Shown here: positions 1 to 5,454 of the stretch, piece by piece
Position numbering within the stretch: position 1 is the stretch's first letter
How the letters are laid out: the number at the start of each line of letters is the position of its first letter
Assembly (NCBI GenBank): GCA_043826085.1
Contig: JBDRQW010000083.1
Span: 1 to 30,294, forward strand
Origin: CAXBYZ01 sp043826085
GTDB lineage: Bacteria; Patescibacteriota; Microgenomatia; UBA1400; CG1-02-47-37
Reading direction: 5' to 3'
DNA: 30,294 bases
Notes under the pieces: generated by a model
What the model saw: only the letters and a program-made list of their open reading frames with translations
Databases searched by the model: none
What the model was told of the DNA's origin: nothing
Position numbers and translations under genes: made by a program

Positions 1-9
1 AAAAGGTAT

Positions 10-15
10 CATAAT
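10..15 (+). promoter_or_regulatory. Possible -10 box for the XRE gene
   Basis: CATAAT lies 6 bases before the ATG at 22, the same spacing seen before several other first genes in this window. No convincing -35 box can be judged because the window begins here. If real, the mRNA would be leaderless. Confidence 0.3.
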
Positions 16-21
16 ACTTAT

Positions 22-318
22 ATGAAACTTCAAACAATAACCTTAGATAATTATTTAAAAAAACAACTCAAAGACCCTGAGTTTAAAAAACTTTGGGAAG
101 CAGGTGAGCCTCAATATCAGGCAACTAGGCAACTAATTAAAGCTAGAATAGATAAAAAAATATCTCAAAGACAACTAGCCAAAAAAGCCAAAACAACTCA
201 AGCAGTTATTTCCCGTATAGAGAATATGACTGTTAACCCCACAATTGGCTTGCTTCAAAAACTTGGCCATGCTCTTGATAAACGTATGGAAATCCGTTTC
301 AAGCCCCTAGCTACTTAA
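22..318 (+). CDS. XRE/HigA-type helix-turn-helix transcriptional regulator
   Basis: This 98-residue protein is a likely DNA-binding regulator in the cytoplasm. Residues 37-86 form an XRE (Cro/C1-type) helix-turn-helix: the segment with SQRQLAKKAKTTQAVISRIE is the typical helix 2-turn-recognition helix pattern, followed by NPTIGLLQKLGHAL. The N-terminal 35 residues (YLKKQLKDPEFKKLWE) resemble the leader of HigA/RelB-associated XRE antitoxins, whose toxin gene usually lies just upstream, but the window starts only 21 bases before this gene, so a toxin cannot be seen. The short C-terminal tail ends in IRFKPLAT. The ATG is chosen because a -10-like box lies 6 bases before it. An antitoxin role is inference; a stand-alone regulator is equally possible. 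Confidence 0.8.
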   Translation: MKLQTITLDNYLKKQLKDPEFKKLWEAGEPQYQATRQLIKARIDKKISQRQLAKKAKTTQAVISRIENMTVNPTIGLLQKLGHALDKRMEIRFKPLAT

Positions 319-324
319 ATTTGT

Positions 325-330
325 TATACT
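325..330 (+). promoter_or_regulatory. Possible -10 box for the small hydrolase gene
   Basis: TATACT ends 7 bases before the ATG at 338. The gap from the preceding stop codon is only 19 bases, so this gene may also be read through from the XRE gene. No clear -35 box was found at 16-18 bases upstream. Confidence 0.35.
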
Positions 331-337
331 CCAATTA

Positions 338-892
338 ATGAAAAACGTTTTGATTCTTCACGGCACTGAAGGTAATTCACAGGAAAATTGGTTTCCGTGG
401 TTAGCCAATGAACTTAAGAAAAAAAATCACAAGGTTTGGGTACCTGACCTTCCTCAACCAGATCACCCAAATACTAAAAGATACCGAAAGTTTATTTTTG
501 ACAGTAATTGGGAATTTAACCAAGACTCAATTTTAATCGGCCACTCTTCAACTCCACTGGTTATCTGCAACTTACTTCAAAATTTACCAAAAGATGTACA
601 AGTTAATACTTGTATTTTTATCGGTGCTTTTTATCAGGATCACGGCTGGACAACTATTGATAACTCAGAACTATTTATCGAACCCTACGATTGGAAAAAA
701 ATTAAAACCAAGGCCAAAAAATTTATCATTATCCATTCAGACAATGATCCCTATTGTCCTTTAGGTGACGCCAAATGGTTAGCCAAAACCTTAGATGGTG
801 AGTTAATAATTAAAAAAGGCCAAAAACATTTCTCAACCGGCACTATGGGAGATAAATACAAACAATTCCCTGAACTTCTTGAGTTAATTTAA
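338..892 (+). CDS. RBBP9/YdeN-like small alpha/beta hydrolase
   Basis: This 184-residue protein is a probable cytoplasmic serine hydrolase of the RBBP9/YdeN family, whose natural substrates are mostly unknown. The order of features fits the family: the N-terminal strand and oxyanion region VLILHGTEG (residues 4-12), the nucleophile elbow GHSS with Ser70, the acid in HSDNDPYCP (Asp137), and the histidine in GQKHFS (His164). The length matches the family's usual 170-190 residues. No signal peptide or membrane segment is seen. It starts 19 bases after the XRE gene and converges on the Ntn hydrolase gene, with a hairpin between the two stops. The specific substrate cannot be told from sequence. 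Confidence 0.85.
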   Translation: MKNVLILHGTEGNSQENWFPWLANELKKKNHKVWVPDLPQPDHPNTKRYRKFIFDSNWEFNQDSILIGHSSTPLVICNLLQNLPKDVQVNTCIFIGAFYQDHGWTTIDNSELFIEPYDWKKIKTKAKKFIIIHSDNDPYCPLGDAKWLAKTLDGELIIKKGQKHFSTGTMGDKYKQFPELLELI

Positions 893-915
893 CCTTCAGG
901 GACTGACCCTGAAGG
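893..915. repeat. Perfect 9-bp inverted repeat between convergent genes
   Basis: Arms CCTTCAGGG (893-901) and CCCTGAAGG (907-915) flank the 5-base loop ACTGA. The hairpin fills the gap between the stop codons of two convergent genes, so it could end transcription from both sides. No U-tract follows on the plus side; on the minus side the sequence after the stem is moderately T/A-rich. Its loop and inner stem resemble the hairpin at 18614-18642 (stem ending CAGGT, loop ACGGA), so it may be a dispersed palindromic element instead of a dedicated terminator. Confidence 0.6.
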
Positions 916-924
916 CATACAAGA

Positions 925-1704
925 CTAATCAGATTCATTCTTTGTTTTATATACCTCTGGCAATTTGTCAGTAAAGTTGTATTCCACAAAAGGAACTTCT
1001 TGGGGGCAACCTTGAGCATAATAGATTCTAATGTTTGCAGGGTCGACTACAAATGCTGAGTGGGTAAAGCATTTATCCTCGTCCCTGGTTGTGCAGATAG
1101 CTGTTTTTGAATCACTATTTTTTCGATCTTTTAAAATATTTTTAAGATCTTCAACATTACTAGACTTAGCTATTAATTCTTTTGCTCTTTTTTGATGAGT
1201 TTTTGACCACTTCTCAAAAGAAGGAGAGGAATTAAACGACAAATTCCTATTAGGAAGGGTTAAAAAATGATTAGTCTTTACTGACCAGCCAGAAATTTTC
1301 TCAACAAAATATTTTTCTGGAACACCTTCAATACCAAAGCACTCATTTTTATCAGCTATCAGCATATTTCCACCAATTCTGGGGTTAAATGATTTAATCA
1401 TCTCAACTGCCTCTTTTGCAGTAGCTGCATCTAAGATCAATCGCACATATGGCCTTCTAATATAGGAAACCTGATTCTCAGCTACTCTGACAAAAGTAGA
1501 TACATAAGACACTCCTTTTTCATTTATTCCGCCATAATATCCATCTTCTTTTTCGTCAGGATTTTGAATAATTAATTTTTTATATTTATCCGCTTTGGTG
1601 TTAAATAACTTAATTTCATCATCCCAGCGCATCCAGGTAACCGGATCTCTGGTCTTAATCAAATACCAAGAATTATCAATAAGCTTTGCTGCTGTGGTAC
1701 ACAT
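925..1704 (-). CDS. Ntn hydrolase of the C45 / acyl-CoA:6-APA acyltransferase-like family
   Basis: The 259-residue protein begins Met-Cys-Thr-Thr. Cys2 would become the N-terminal nucleophile after removal of Met, as in self-exposed Ntn hydrolases of the choloylglycine hydrolase / peptidase C45 group. Supporting features are the early KTRD segment (Arg19), GGINEKGVSYVS (58-69, the usual G-x-N-E-x-G-L strand), the KTNHFL motif (143-148), and the late CTTRDEDKCFTHSAFVVDP strand pair (204-222) followed by a glycine turn and Pro. Family members cleave or transfer acyl groups on amides; the substrate here is unknown. No signal peptide is seen, so it is probably cytoplasmic. It is divergent from the TrmB-like gene with 73 bases between starts and has a good promoter (TTGACG, 16, TATAAT) 8 bases before the ATG. 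Confidence 0.75.
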   Translation of the reverse strand: MCTTAAKLIDNSWYLIKTRDPVTWMRWDDEIKLFNTKADKYKKLIIQNPDEKEDGYYGGINEKGVSYVSTFVRVAENQVSYIRRPYVRLILDAATAKEAVEMIKSFNPRIGGNMLIADKNECFGIEGVPEKYFVEKISGWSVKTNHFLTLPNRNLSFNSSPSFEKWSKTHQKRAKELIAKSSNVEDLKNILKDRKNSDSKTAICTTRDEDKCFTHSAFVVDPANIRIYYAQGCPQEVPFVEYNFTDKLPEVYKTKNESD

Positions 1705-1712
1705 ATAACTTC

Positions 1713-1740
1713 ATTATATAACGAGATTAATTGTCGTCAA
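1713..1740 (-). promoter_or_regulatory. Promoter of the Ntn hydrolase gene
   Basis: Read on the minus strand, a -35 box TTGACG (complement of 1735-1740) is followed after 16 bases by a perfect -10 box TATAAT (complement of 1713-1718). The ATG (complement of 1702-1704) begins 8 bases further on, so transcription would start at or next to the start codon. One arm of the operator at 1730-1763 overlaps the -35 box. Confidence 0.6.
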
Positions 1741-1763
1741 ACTTGTCGAACACTTCCGACAAT
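1730..1763. promoter_or_regulatory. Palindromic operator in the divergent C45/TrmB promoter region
   Basis: The core is TTGTCG (1743-1748), 8 bases, CGACAA (1757-1762). A further ATTGTCG at 1730-1736 also pairs with CGACAAT at 1757-1763. So TTGTCG occurs twice in direct orientation and once inverted. The sites overlap the -35 box of the minus-strand gene and the -35 box and spacer of the TrmB-like gene. TrmB-family regulators usually bind palindromes in their own promoters, so autoregulation and control of the divergent hydrolase are likely. Binding itself is inference. Confidence 0.5.
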
Positions 1764-1771
1764 GATAGAAT
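1743..1771 (+). promoter_or_regulatory. Promoter of the TrmB-like regulator gene
   Basis: TTGTCG (1743-1748), 17 bases, TAGAAT (1766-1771), then 6 bases to the ATG at 1778. A second -10-like TATAAT at 1771-1776 abuts the start codon and is too close to be used for it. The -35 box is also one arm of the palindromic operator. Confidence 0.5.
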
Positions 1772-1777
1772 ATAATC

Positions 1778-2647
1778 ATGAATCAAGTAAAAAAAACACT
1801 TTCTCGATTTGGGCTGACAAATAATGAAATTCTCATCTATGTTGAAGCGTTAAAACAAGGGGAGGCATCCCCTTTTAAGTTGTCACAATTGACTAAAGTC
1901 CCTCGAACAACAGTTTATGATGTCTTAACCAGCCTATCCTTAAAAGGTCTAATCGAGATGACTCAAAGCGATGGACTTCAAAAACAGCAAACCAAAATAA
2001 GGGCCAAAAATCCTTCGGAATTAAGAAAAATTATTCAAACCAGAAAAGAACAGCTAACTTCTCTTGAGACAGATGTCTTAGAGATTCTCCCTCAACTAAA
2101 AGGGGATTATCACCAAGATGAGCCCAACGCAGATTTTAAGTTTTATCCTGGTATCAAGGGAGCTACTAAAGTTTTTTTTGAGGAAGATAAGGATCAAGTT
2201 GATTTACCAGTTTACTGTTGGACCCACTTAATGCCAATGGATGTTTTTGGTTCCATTAAGATGAATCAAAATGTTTTAAAAGAAACTAAATTTAGGTTAC
2301 AAGCCAAAACAAAAGTAAAGGAAATAATTCCCCTGAATAACTGGACTAAGCATGTAATAAGTTACCAAGATGGACAAGATTCTAATTATCTGGATGCTAG
2401 AGAGGTTCGCTATTTAGATAACCCAATCTTTAAACAATATGCTCGCTTGGCAATCAAAGGGACTCGGGTCCGAATTACCTGCGCTCACAATGATGAAGTT
2501 TGGGGCTTAATCATTAACAGTCAAGCCTTGTCAAAAAGCTTGCAATCAATCTTTGAACTTACTTGGCAGATGAGTACTCCGCTAACAAAAAAAATGATAA
2601 AATCATGGGACGAAAATGAATTCTTAAAACAAGAAAAGAAAAAATAA
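1778..2647 (+). CDS. TrmB-family transcriptional regulator
   Basis: The protein has 289 residues. Residues 8-62 form a winged helix of the TrmB type: LSRFGLTNNEILIYVEAL, then the recognition region LSQLTKVPRTTVYDVLTSL and the wing around KGLIEMTQ. A long helix follows (residues 80-107, SELRKIIQ to EILPQL), typical of the TrmB linker and dimerisation coiled coil. The C-terminal half (about 110-289) resembles the effector part of CPR TrmB-like proteins and carries no obvious sugar-binding signature that I can assign. The family controls sugar and central metabolism genes, mostly in archaea and CPR bacteria. A palindromic operator covers its own promoter and that of the divergent Ntn hydrolase. 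It lies upstream of a dehydrogenase-like gene, a common type of neighbour. Confidence 0.85.
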   Translation: MNQVKKTLSRFGLTNNEILIYVEALKQGEASPFKLSQLTKVPRTTVYDVLTSLSLKGLIEMTQSDGLQKQQTKIRAKNPSELRKIIQTRKEQLTSLETDVLEILPQLKGDYHQDEPNADFKFYPGIKGATKVFFEEDKDQVDLPVYCWTHLMPMDVFGSIKMNQNVLKETKFRLQAKTKVKEIIPLNNWTKHVISYQDGQDSNYLDAREVRYLDNPIFKQYARLAIKGTRVRITCAHNDEVWGLIINSQALSKSLQSIFELTWQMSTPLTKKMIKSWDENEFLKQEKKK

Positions 2648-2657
2648 TGGAGAATTT

Positions 2658-2693
2658 ATGAAAATATTTATCTTAAGCCCAAATTACAACTAA
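2658..2693 (+). pseudogene. 11-codon remnant resembling a dehydrogenase N-terminus
   Basis: A short reading frame encodes MKIFILSPNYN and stops. It is preceded by GGAG 5 bases before its ATG, one of the few good Shine-Dalgarno sequences in the window, and starts 10 bases after the TrmB stop. Its first residues resemble MKIVIFNPKNSF, the start of the dehydrogenase at 2735. The 12-base word ATTACAACTAAT occurs both at the end of this remnant and just before the dehydrogenase ATG. It may be the broken start of an earlier gene, or of a duplicated N-terminus. A functional leader peptide is less likely but possible. Confidence 0.35.
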
Positions 2694-2700
2694 TTAATAA

Positions 2701-2727
2701 TTGATTGGTTATGGGATGTGGTATATT
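2701..2727 (+). promoter_or_regulatory. Possible promoter of the dehydrogenase-like gene
   Basis: TTGATT (2701-2706), a short 15-base spacer, TATATT (2722-2727), then 7 bases to the ATG at 2735. The -10 to ATG distance matches the leaderless pattern seen elsewhere in the window. Confidence 0.4.
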
Positions 2728-2734
2728 ACAACTA

Positions 2735-3679
2735 ATGAAGATTGTAATTTTTAATCCAAAAAATAGTTTTACTTCTCAACAGCGAAAACAACTGACTTCT
2801 TTTGGTCAAGTTATTTATACTAAGACGAGGGATGCACTACCAATAGGAAAACTTTTAGCGATGGCAAAAGGGGCAGAGATAGTAGGGGTAGACCCAGAAC
2901 CACTCGGTGGTTTTGAGAAGGCAAAAGAAAAACTGACAAAAATTATGGAATCGTTGCCAAACCTTAAAGGAGTTTGTTTGTCAACAACATCATTTGGTTG
3001 GGTAGATTTGGAGTGGTGCAAGCAACATAAAATACCAGTTAGTAATGTGCCAGGATATTCAAAAGAGTCAGTTGCAGAACAGGCGATTGCATTTTTACTA
3101 GGTGCCTCAAAGAGGATTTTTATTTCAGACAGAAAAACACAAAAGGGTAAATATCAGATGGTGCAGGGGAATGAATTAAAAGGTAAAACACTTGGTATCA
3201 TTGGATTGGGTAGTATTGGTGTTGCTACTGCAGAACTTGCCAAGGGAATAGGAATGAATGTAATTGCCTATACTCGTACACCTAAAAAGATGAAGGGTGT
3301 TAAGATGGTTTCACTAGGACAACTCTTTAAAACATCTGATGCAATTTCACTTCATGTAACCCATGAAAAAGATAATGACGAAATGATTGGGAAGGTTGAA
3401 TTAAGAAAAATGAAAAAAGGAGTAATAGTGGTAAATACTGTTGATAGGGAGTTGGTTGATGAAAAAGCCATGGCACAAGCCTTAAAAACAGGACAGGTTG
3501 ATACCTATGTTTATGAAGGAGAAGACTTAATTCATACGCCACTGGCAAAATTAGAGAATGCAATTGGTTTTAGAGGATTTGCCTGGTTTACTAAAGAGGC
3601 ATTAGATAACTTGTATAGAATTTGGATTGAAAATCTTTTTGCATTGGTAAAAGGAAAACCTCAAAATAGAGTTGTTTAG
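2735..3679 (+). CDS. D-2-hydroxyacid dehydrogenase-fold protein with altered catalytic residues
   Basis: I start at the ATG at 2735 (314 residues), since MKIVIFNPKN is the natural first strand and a -10 box lies 7 bases before it; an upstream in-frame ATG at 2705 would lie at or before the likely transcription start. The protein has the two-part fold of NAD-dependent D-2-hydroxyacid dehydrogenases: a substrate domain with NVPGYSKESVAEQAIAFLL (residues 104-122) and a Rossmann core with LGIIGLGSIGVATAELAKG (153-171). In the family a catalytic Arg follows NT in the NTxRG motif; here the segment reads NTVDREL, so Asp holds the Arg position and Arg is shifted by one. The TPH histidine is also absent: the region reads GFRGFAWFT. 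The Glu segment VYEGEDL is kept. Activity may be lost or changed. Codon use (many GCA, GGA, GTA) looks different from its neighbours. Confidence 0.8.
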   Translation: MKIVIFNPKNSFTSQQRKQLTSFGQVIYTKTRDALPIGKLLAMAKGAEIVGVDPEPLGGFEKAKEKLTKIMESLPNLKGVCLSTTSFGWVDLEWCKQHKIPVSNVPGYSKESVAEQAIAFLLGASKRIFISDRKTQKGKYQMVQGNELKGKTLGIIGLGSIGVATAELAKGIGMNVIAYTRTPKKMKGVKMVSLGQLFKTSDAISLHVTHEKDNDEMIGKVELRKMKKGVIVVNTVDRELVDEKAMAQALKTGQVDTYVYEGEDLIHTPLAKLENAIGFRGFAWFTKEALDNLYRIWIENLFALVKGKPQNRVV

Positions 3680-3769
3680 CATATAATCACTTTCTATTCC
3701 TAGGCTAACTCAAGAACTTCTTAGTCAAATAATTCCAAAAGACCATAATTTTCTCCCTTTCGTGAAACC

Positions 3770-3801
3770 TTGGGGTTGACATGGCGTGAAAATAGTATAA
3801 A
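3770..3801 (+). promoter_or_regulatory. Promoter region of the dcw cluster (before mraZ)
   Basis: A perfect TTGACA lies at 3776-3781 and TATAAA at 3796-3801, but the 14-base spacer is short. An alternative pairing is TTGGGG (3770-3775), 17 bases, TAGTAT (3793-3798). Either gives transcription starting within the MraZ boxes, 20-30 bases before the chosen mraZ ATG. The exact hexamers are uncertain. Confidence 0.4.
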
Positions 3802-3826
3802 AATGGATCAAAGTGGAAAAAAGTGG
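3800..3826 (+). promoter_or_regulatory. MraZ-binding boxes (three repeats, 10-bp period)
   Basis: AAAATGG (3800-3806), AAAGTGG (3810-3816) and AAAGTGG (3820-3826) recur with exactly one helical turn between them. Direct repeats with this spacing upstream of mraZ are the known target of MraZ (TGGGN-type repeats in Escherichia coli, AAAGTG-type repeats in Mollicutes), and the AAAGTG(G) form matches the latter. They overlap the expected transcription start, fitting autorepression of the whole cluster. Confidence 0.7.
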
Positions 3827-3833
3827 TGAATAT

Positions 3834-4262
3834 ATGCTCATTGGTCAATATCAAACCAAGATTAATCAGAAGGGTCGAGTAGCTTTGCCGGCTAAGTTTA
3901 AACGAGTATTGGGTAAAAAAATCATTGTTACCGCCGGCTACGAACAGTCTTTAATGATTGTAACTCAAAAAGACTGGCAAGTGGCAGTTGATCGGATAAA
4001 CCAGGGCTCTACTTTAGGCCCAACCAGAGAAACCGACAGGTTTTTATTAGGAAGCGCCCATGATGTTCAACTGGACAGTCAGGGACGGTTTGTTATTCCA
4101 AAACACCTAAGAGAATACGCTGACCTTAATCTAGATATTGTTTTTGTCGGAGTTGGAAACCGAGCTGAAATTTGGAATCAGGTAAGTTGGGAGGCTTATA
4201 GTCACAACTTAAATAAAAAAGTTAAGAAACTTGGAGAAAAACTTGATCAAGTTAAATCATGA
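3834..4262 (+). CDS. mraZ: Transcriptional regulator MraZ
   Basis: The protein has 142 residues from the ATG at 3834. I prefer this over the GTG at 3813 because MraZ proteins begin M(L/F)IGxYxxxxxxKGR, as here (MLIGQYQTKINQKGR), and because the GTG lies inside the MraZ boxes; GGTGA lies 5 bases before the ATG. There are two SpoVT/AbrB-type halves: residues 4-21 with KGRVALPAKF and residues about 74-97 with HDVQLDSQGRFVIPKHLR, each carrying the family's xGRxxxPxxxR-like core. MraZ is a ring-forming DNA-binding regulator of the division and cell wall cluster. It is the first gene here, overlaps rsmH by 4 bases, and its boxes stand directly upstream. Confidence 0.95.
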   Translation: MLIGQYQTKINQKGRVALPAKFKRVLGKKIIVTAGYEQSLMIVTQKDWQVAVDRINQGSTLGPTRETDRFLLGSAHDVQLDSQGRFVIPKHLREYADLNLDIVFVGVGNRAEIWNQVSWEAYSHNLNKKVKKLGEKLDQVKS

Positions 4263-5131
4263 ACAAGGTTCTTCATAAACCGGTTTTATTAAAGGAAACC
4301 TGTAAGTTACTAAATATTAAGCCTCAAAAGGCTTATCTTGACTGCACTCTGGGTTCCGGAGGGCACACTGTCGAGATCATAAAGAAAGGAGGTAAGCTCT
4401 ACGGACTAGATGTAGATGAAAAAGCGATTAAACGCACCCAAAAGCGGATTAATCAGGCCTGCCCAGGTGCTTTTTACCAGTTAAAACTTGGTAATTTTTC
4501 CAAGTTAAAAGAGCACGCAAAGGACTTTAAGCTTACATCTGTTTCCGGAATTTTAATGGATCTTGGTCTCTCTAGCGATCAATTGGAATACAAAGACAAA
4601 GGTTTTTCGTTTCAACATGACTCGCCTCTAGATATGAGAGCAGACGCCAGTTTAGGTGTCACTGCCAAAGATCTGATAAATGGCTTATCAAAAAATGAAC
4701 TTGTTAAACTCTTTAACAAATATGGCGAAGAACAGTATGCTTTATCAATTGCTAACCATATTGTTCTACGACGTCGACAATCACCAATTACTACAACCCT
4801 AGAATTAGCCAGTCTAATTACTAAGGTTAAAAGAAAGAGAGGAGGCATTCACGAAGCTACCAAAGTTTTTCAAGCTTTAAGAATCGCGGTCAACGATGAG
4901 TTAAATAATCTCAAAGACGCCTTACCTCAAGCTTACAAATTACTTGAAAAAAATGGCAGATTGGTAGTTATCTCTTTTCACTCTTTAGAAGATAGAATTG
5001 TAAAAAACTTTTTCAAAGAGCACCAAGGATTAAGAATCTTAACCAAAAAGCCAATTACAGCTAGTAAAGCTGAGTTAGCCTTAAATCCTCGCGCTAGAAG
5101 CGCCAAACTAAGAGCCGCCGAAAAAATATGA
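4259..5131 (+). CDS. rsmH: 16S rRNA (cytosine-1402 N4)-methyltransferase RsmH
   Basis: The protein has 290 residues, slightly shorter than the usual 310. RsmH uses S-adenosylmethionine to methylate N4 of C1402 in the ribosomal P site. The N-terminal HKPVLLKE is the family signature. The AdoMet loop LDCTLGSGGHT lies at residues 27-37 and the acidic strand end GLDVDEKAI at 49-57. LMDLGLSSDQLE follows near residue 100, then the helical insertion with the FNKYGEE segment. The C-terminal motifs VISFHSLEDRIVKNFF and NPRARSAKLRAAE are complete. It overlaps mraZ by 4 bases (ATGA) and ftsL by 4 bases, so translation is probably coupled. The position after mraZ is the canonical dcw order. Confidence 0.96.
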   Translation: MNKVLHKPVLLKETCKLLNIKPQKAYLDCTLGSGGHTVEIIKKGGKLYGLDVDEKAIKRTQKRINQACPGAFYQLKLGNFSKLKEHAKDFKLTSVSGILMDLGLSSDQLEYKDKGFSFQHDSPLDMRADASLGVTAKDLINGLSKNELVKLFNKYGEEQYALSIANHIVLRRRQSPITTTLELASLITKVKRKRGGIHEATKVFQALRIAVNDELNNLKDALPQAYKLLEKNGRLVVISFHSLEDRIVKNFFKEHQGLRILTKKPITASKAELALNPRARSAKLRAAEKI

Positions 5132-5454
5132 CCACCCTACAACAAAAACACTACGATCAAATCAGTAAAAAATGCAAAGTATGCTTGCTGGCCTCTTTGA
5201 GTCTAGTTGTATCCTTAAGTCTGGTCAAAATGGTTTTTTCAAACCGAGCTTCTACCTGGGGATCGGACTTAAATAAAATAAAACTGGAAACAGAGAACAT
5301 TAGAAAAGAAAATCTCGTTTTAAGATCAAAGTTGGCCAAAGAATCCGGTGGTTTGAACAAATTAGCAGAGGAAGCCGAAGAAAAAGGTTTTACCGCTAAA
5401 CTGAACTACAAGCACTTTACTAAAGGTCAAAAAGTGGCTCAAAATTTGCCATGA
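5128..5454 (+). CDS. ftsL: FtsL-like small division protein
   Basis: This 108-residue bitopic membrane protein has a short charged N-terminus (CKVC at 16-19), one membrane helix at about residues 18-37 (LLASLSLVVSLSLVKMVF), and a predicted coiled coil at about 46-73 (SDLNKIKLETENIRKENLVL and on). The soluble part would lie outside the membrane. FtsL and FtsB/DivIC share this plan and little sequence, so the name rests mainly on position between rsmH and the class B PBP gene. FtsL links FtsQ and FtsB to FtsW-FtsI and takes part in activating septal synthesis. The gene overlaps its neighbours on both sides by 4 bases. A DivIC/FtsB assignment cannot be excluded. Confidence 0.75.
   Translation: MTTLQQKHYDQISKKCKVCLLASLSLVVSLSLVKMVFSNRASTWGSDLNKIKLETENIRKENLVLRSKLAKESGGLNKLAEEAEEKGFTAKLNYKHFTKGQKVAQNLP

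Noticed and set aside
893..915. Classic rho-independent terminator
   Set aside because: The stem is perfect but has no adjacent T tract on the plus strand; listed as a repeat instead.
2705..2734. Upstream ATG for the dehydrogenase-like gene
   Set aside because: It would lie upstream of the likely -10 box and add ten residues not seen before the first strand of the family.
3327..3563. 78-codon minus-strand open frame within the dehydrogenase-like gene
   Set aside because: Antisense shadow with no recognisable domain or start signals.
3680..3769. Small gene or RNA in the gap before the dcw promoter
   Set aside because: No open frame with a start signal, no stable hairpin and no tRNA-like pattern seen; a TATAAT at 3682-3687 has no matching -35 box or start codon.
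3813..3833. GTG start giving a 7-residue longer MraZ
   Set aside because: The added residues are encoded by the MraZ boxes, and MraZ proteins start at the M(L/F)IGxY position.
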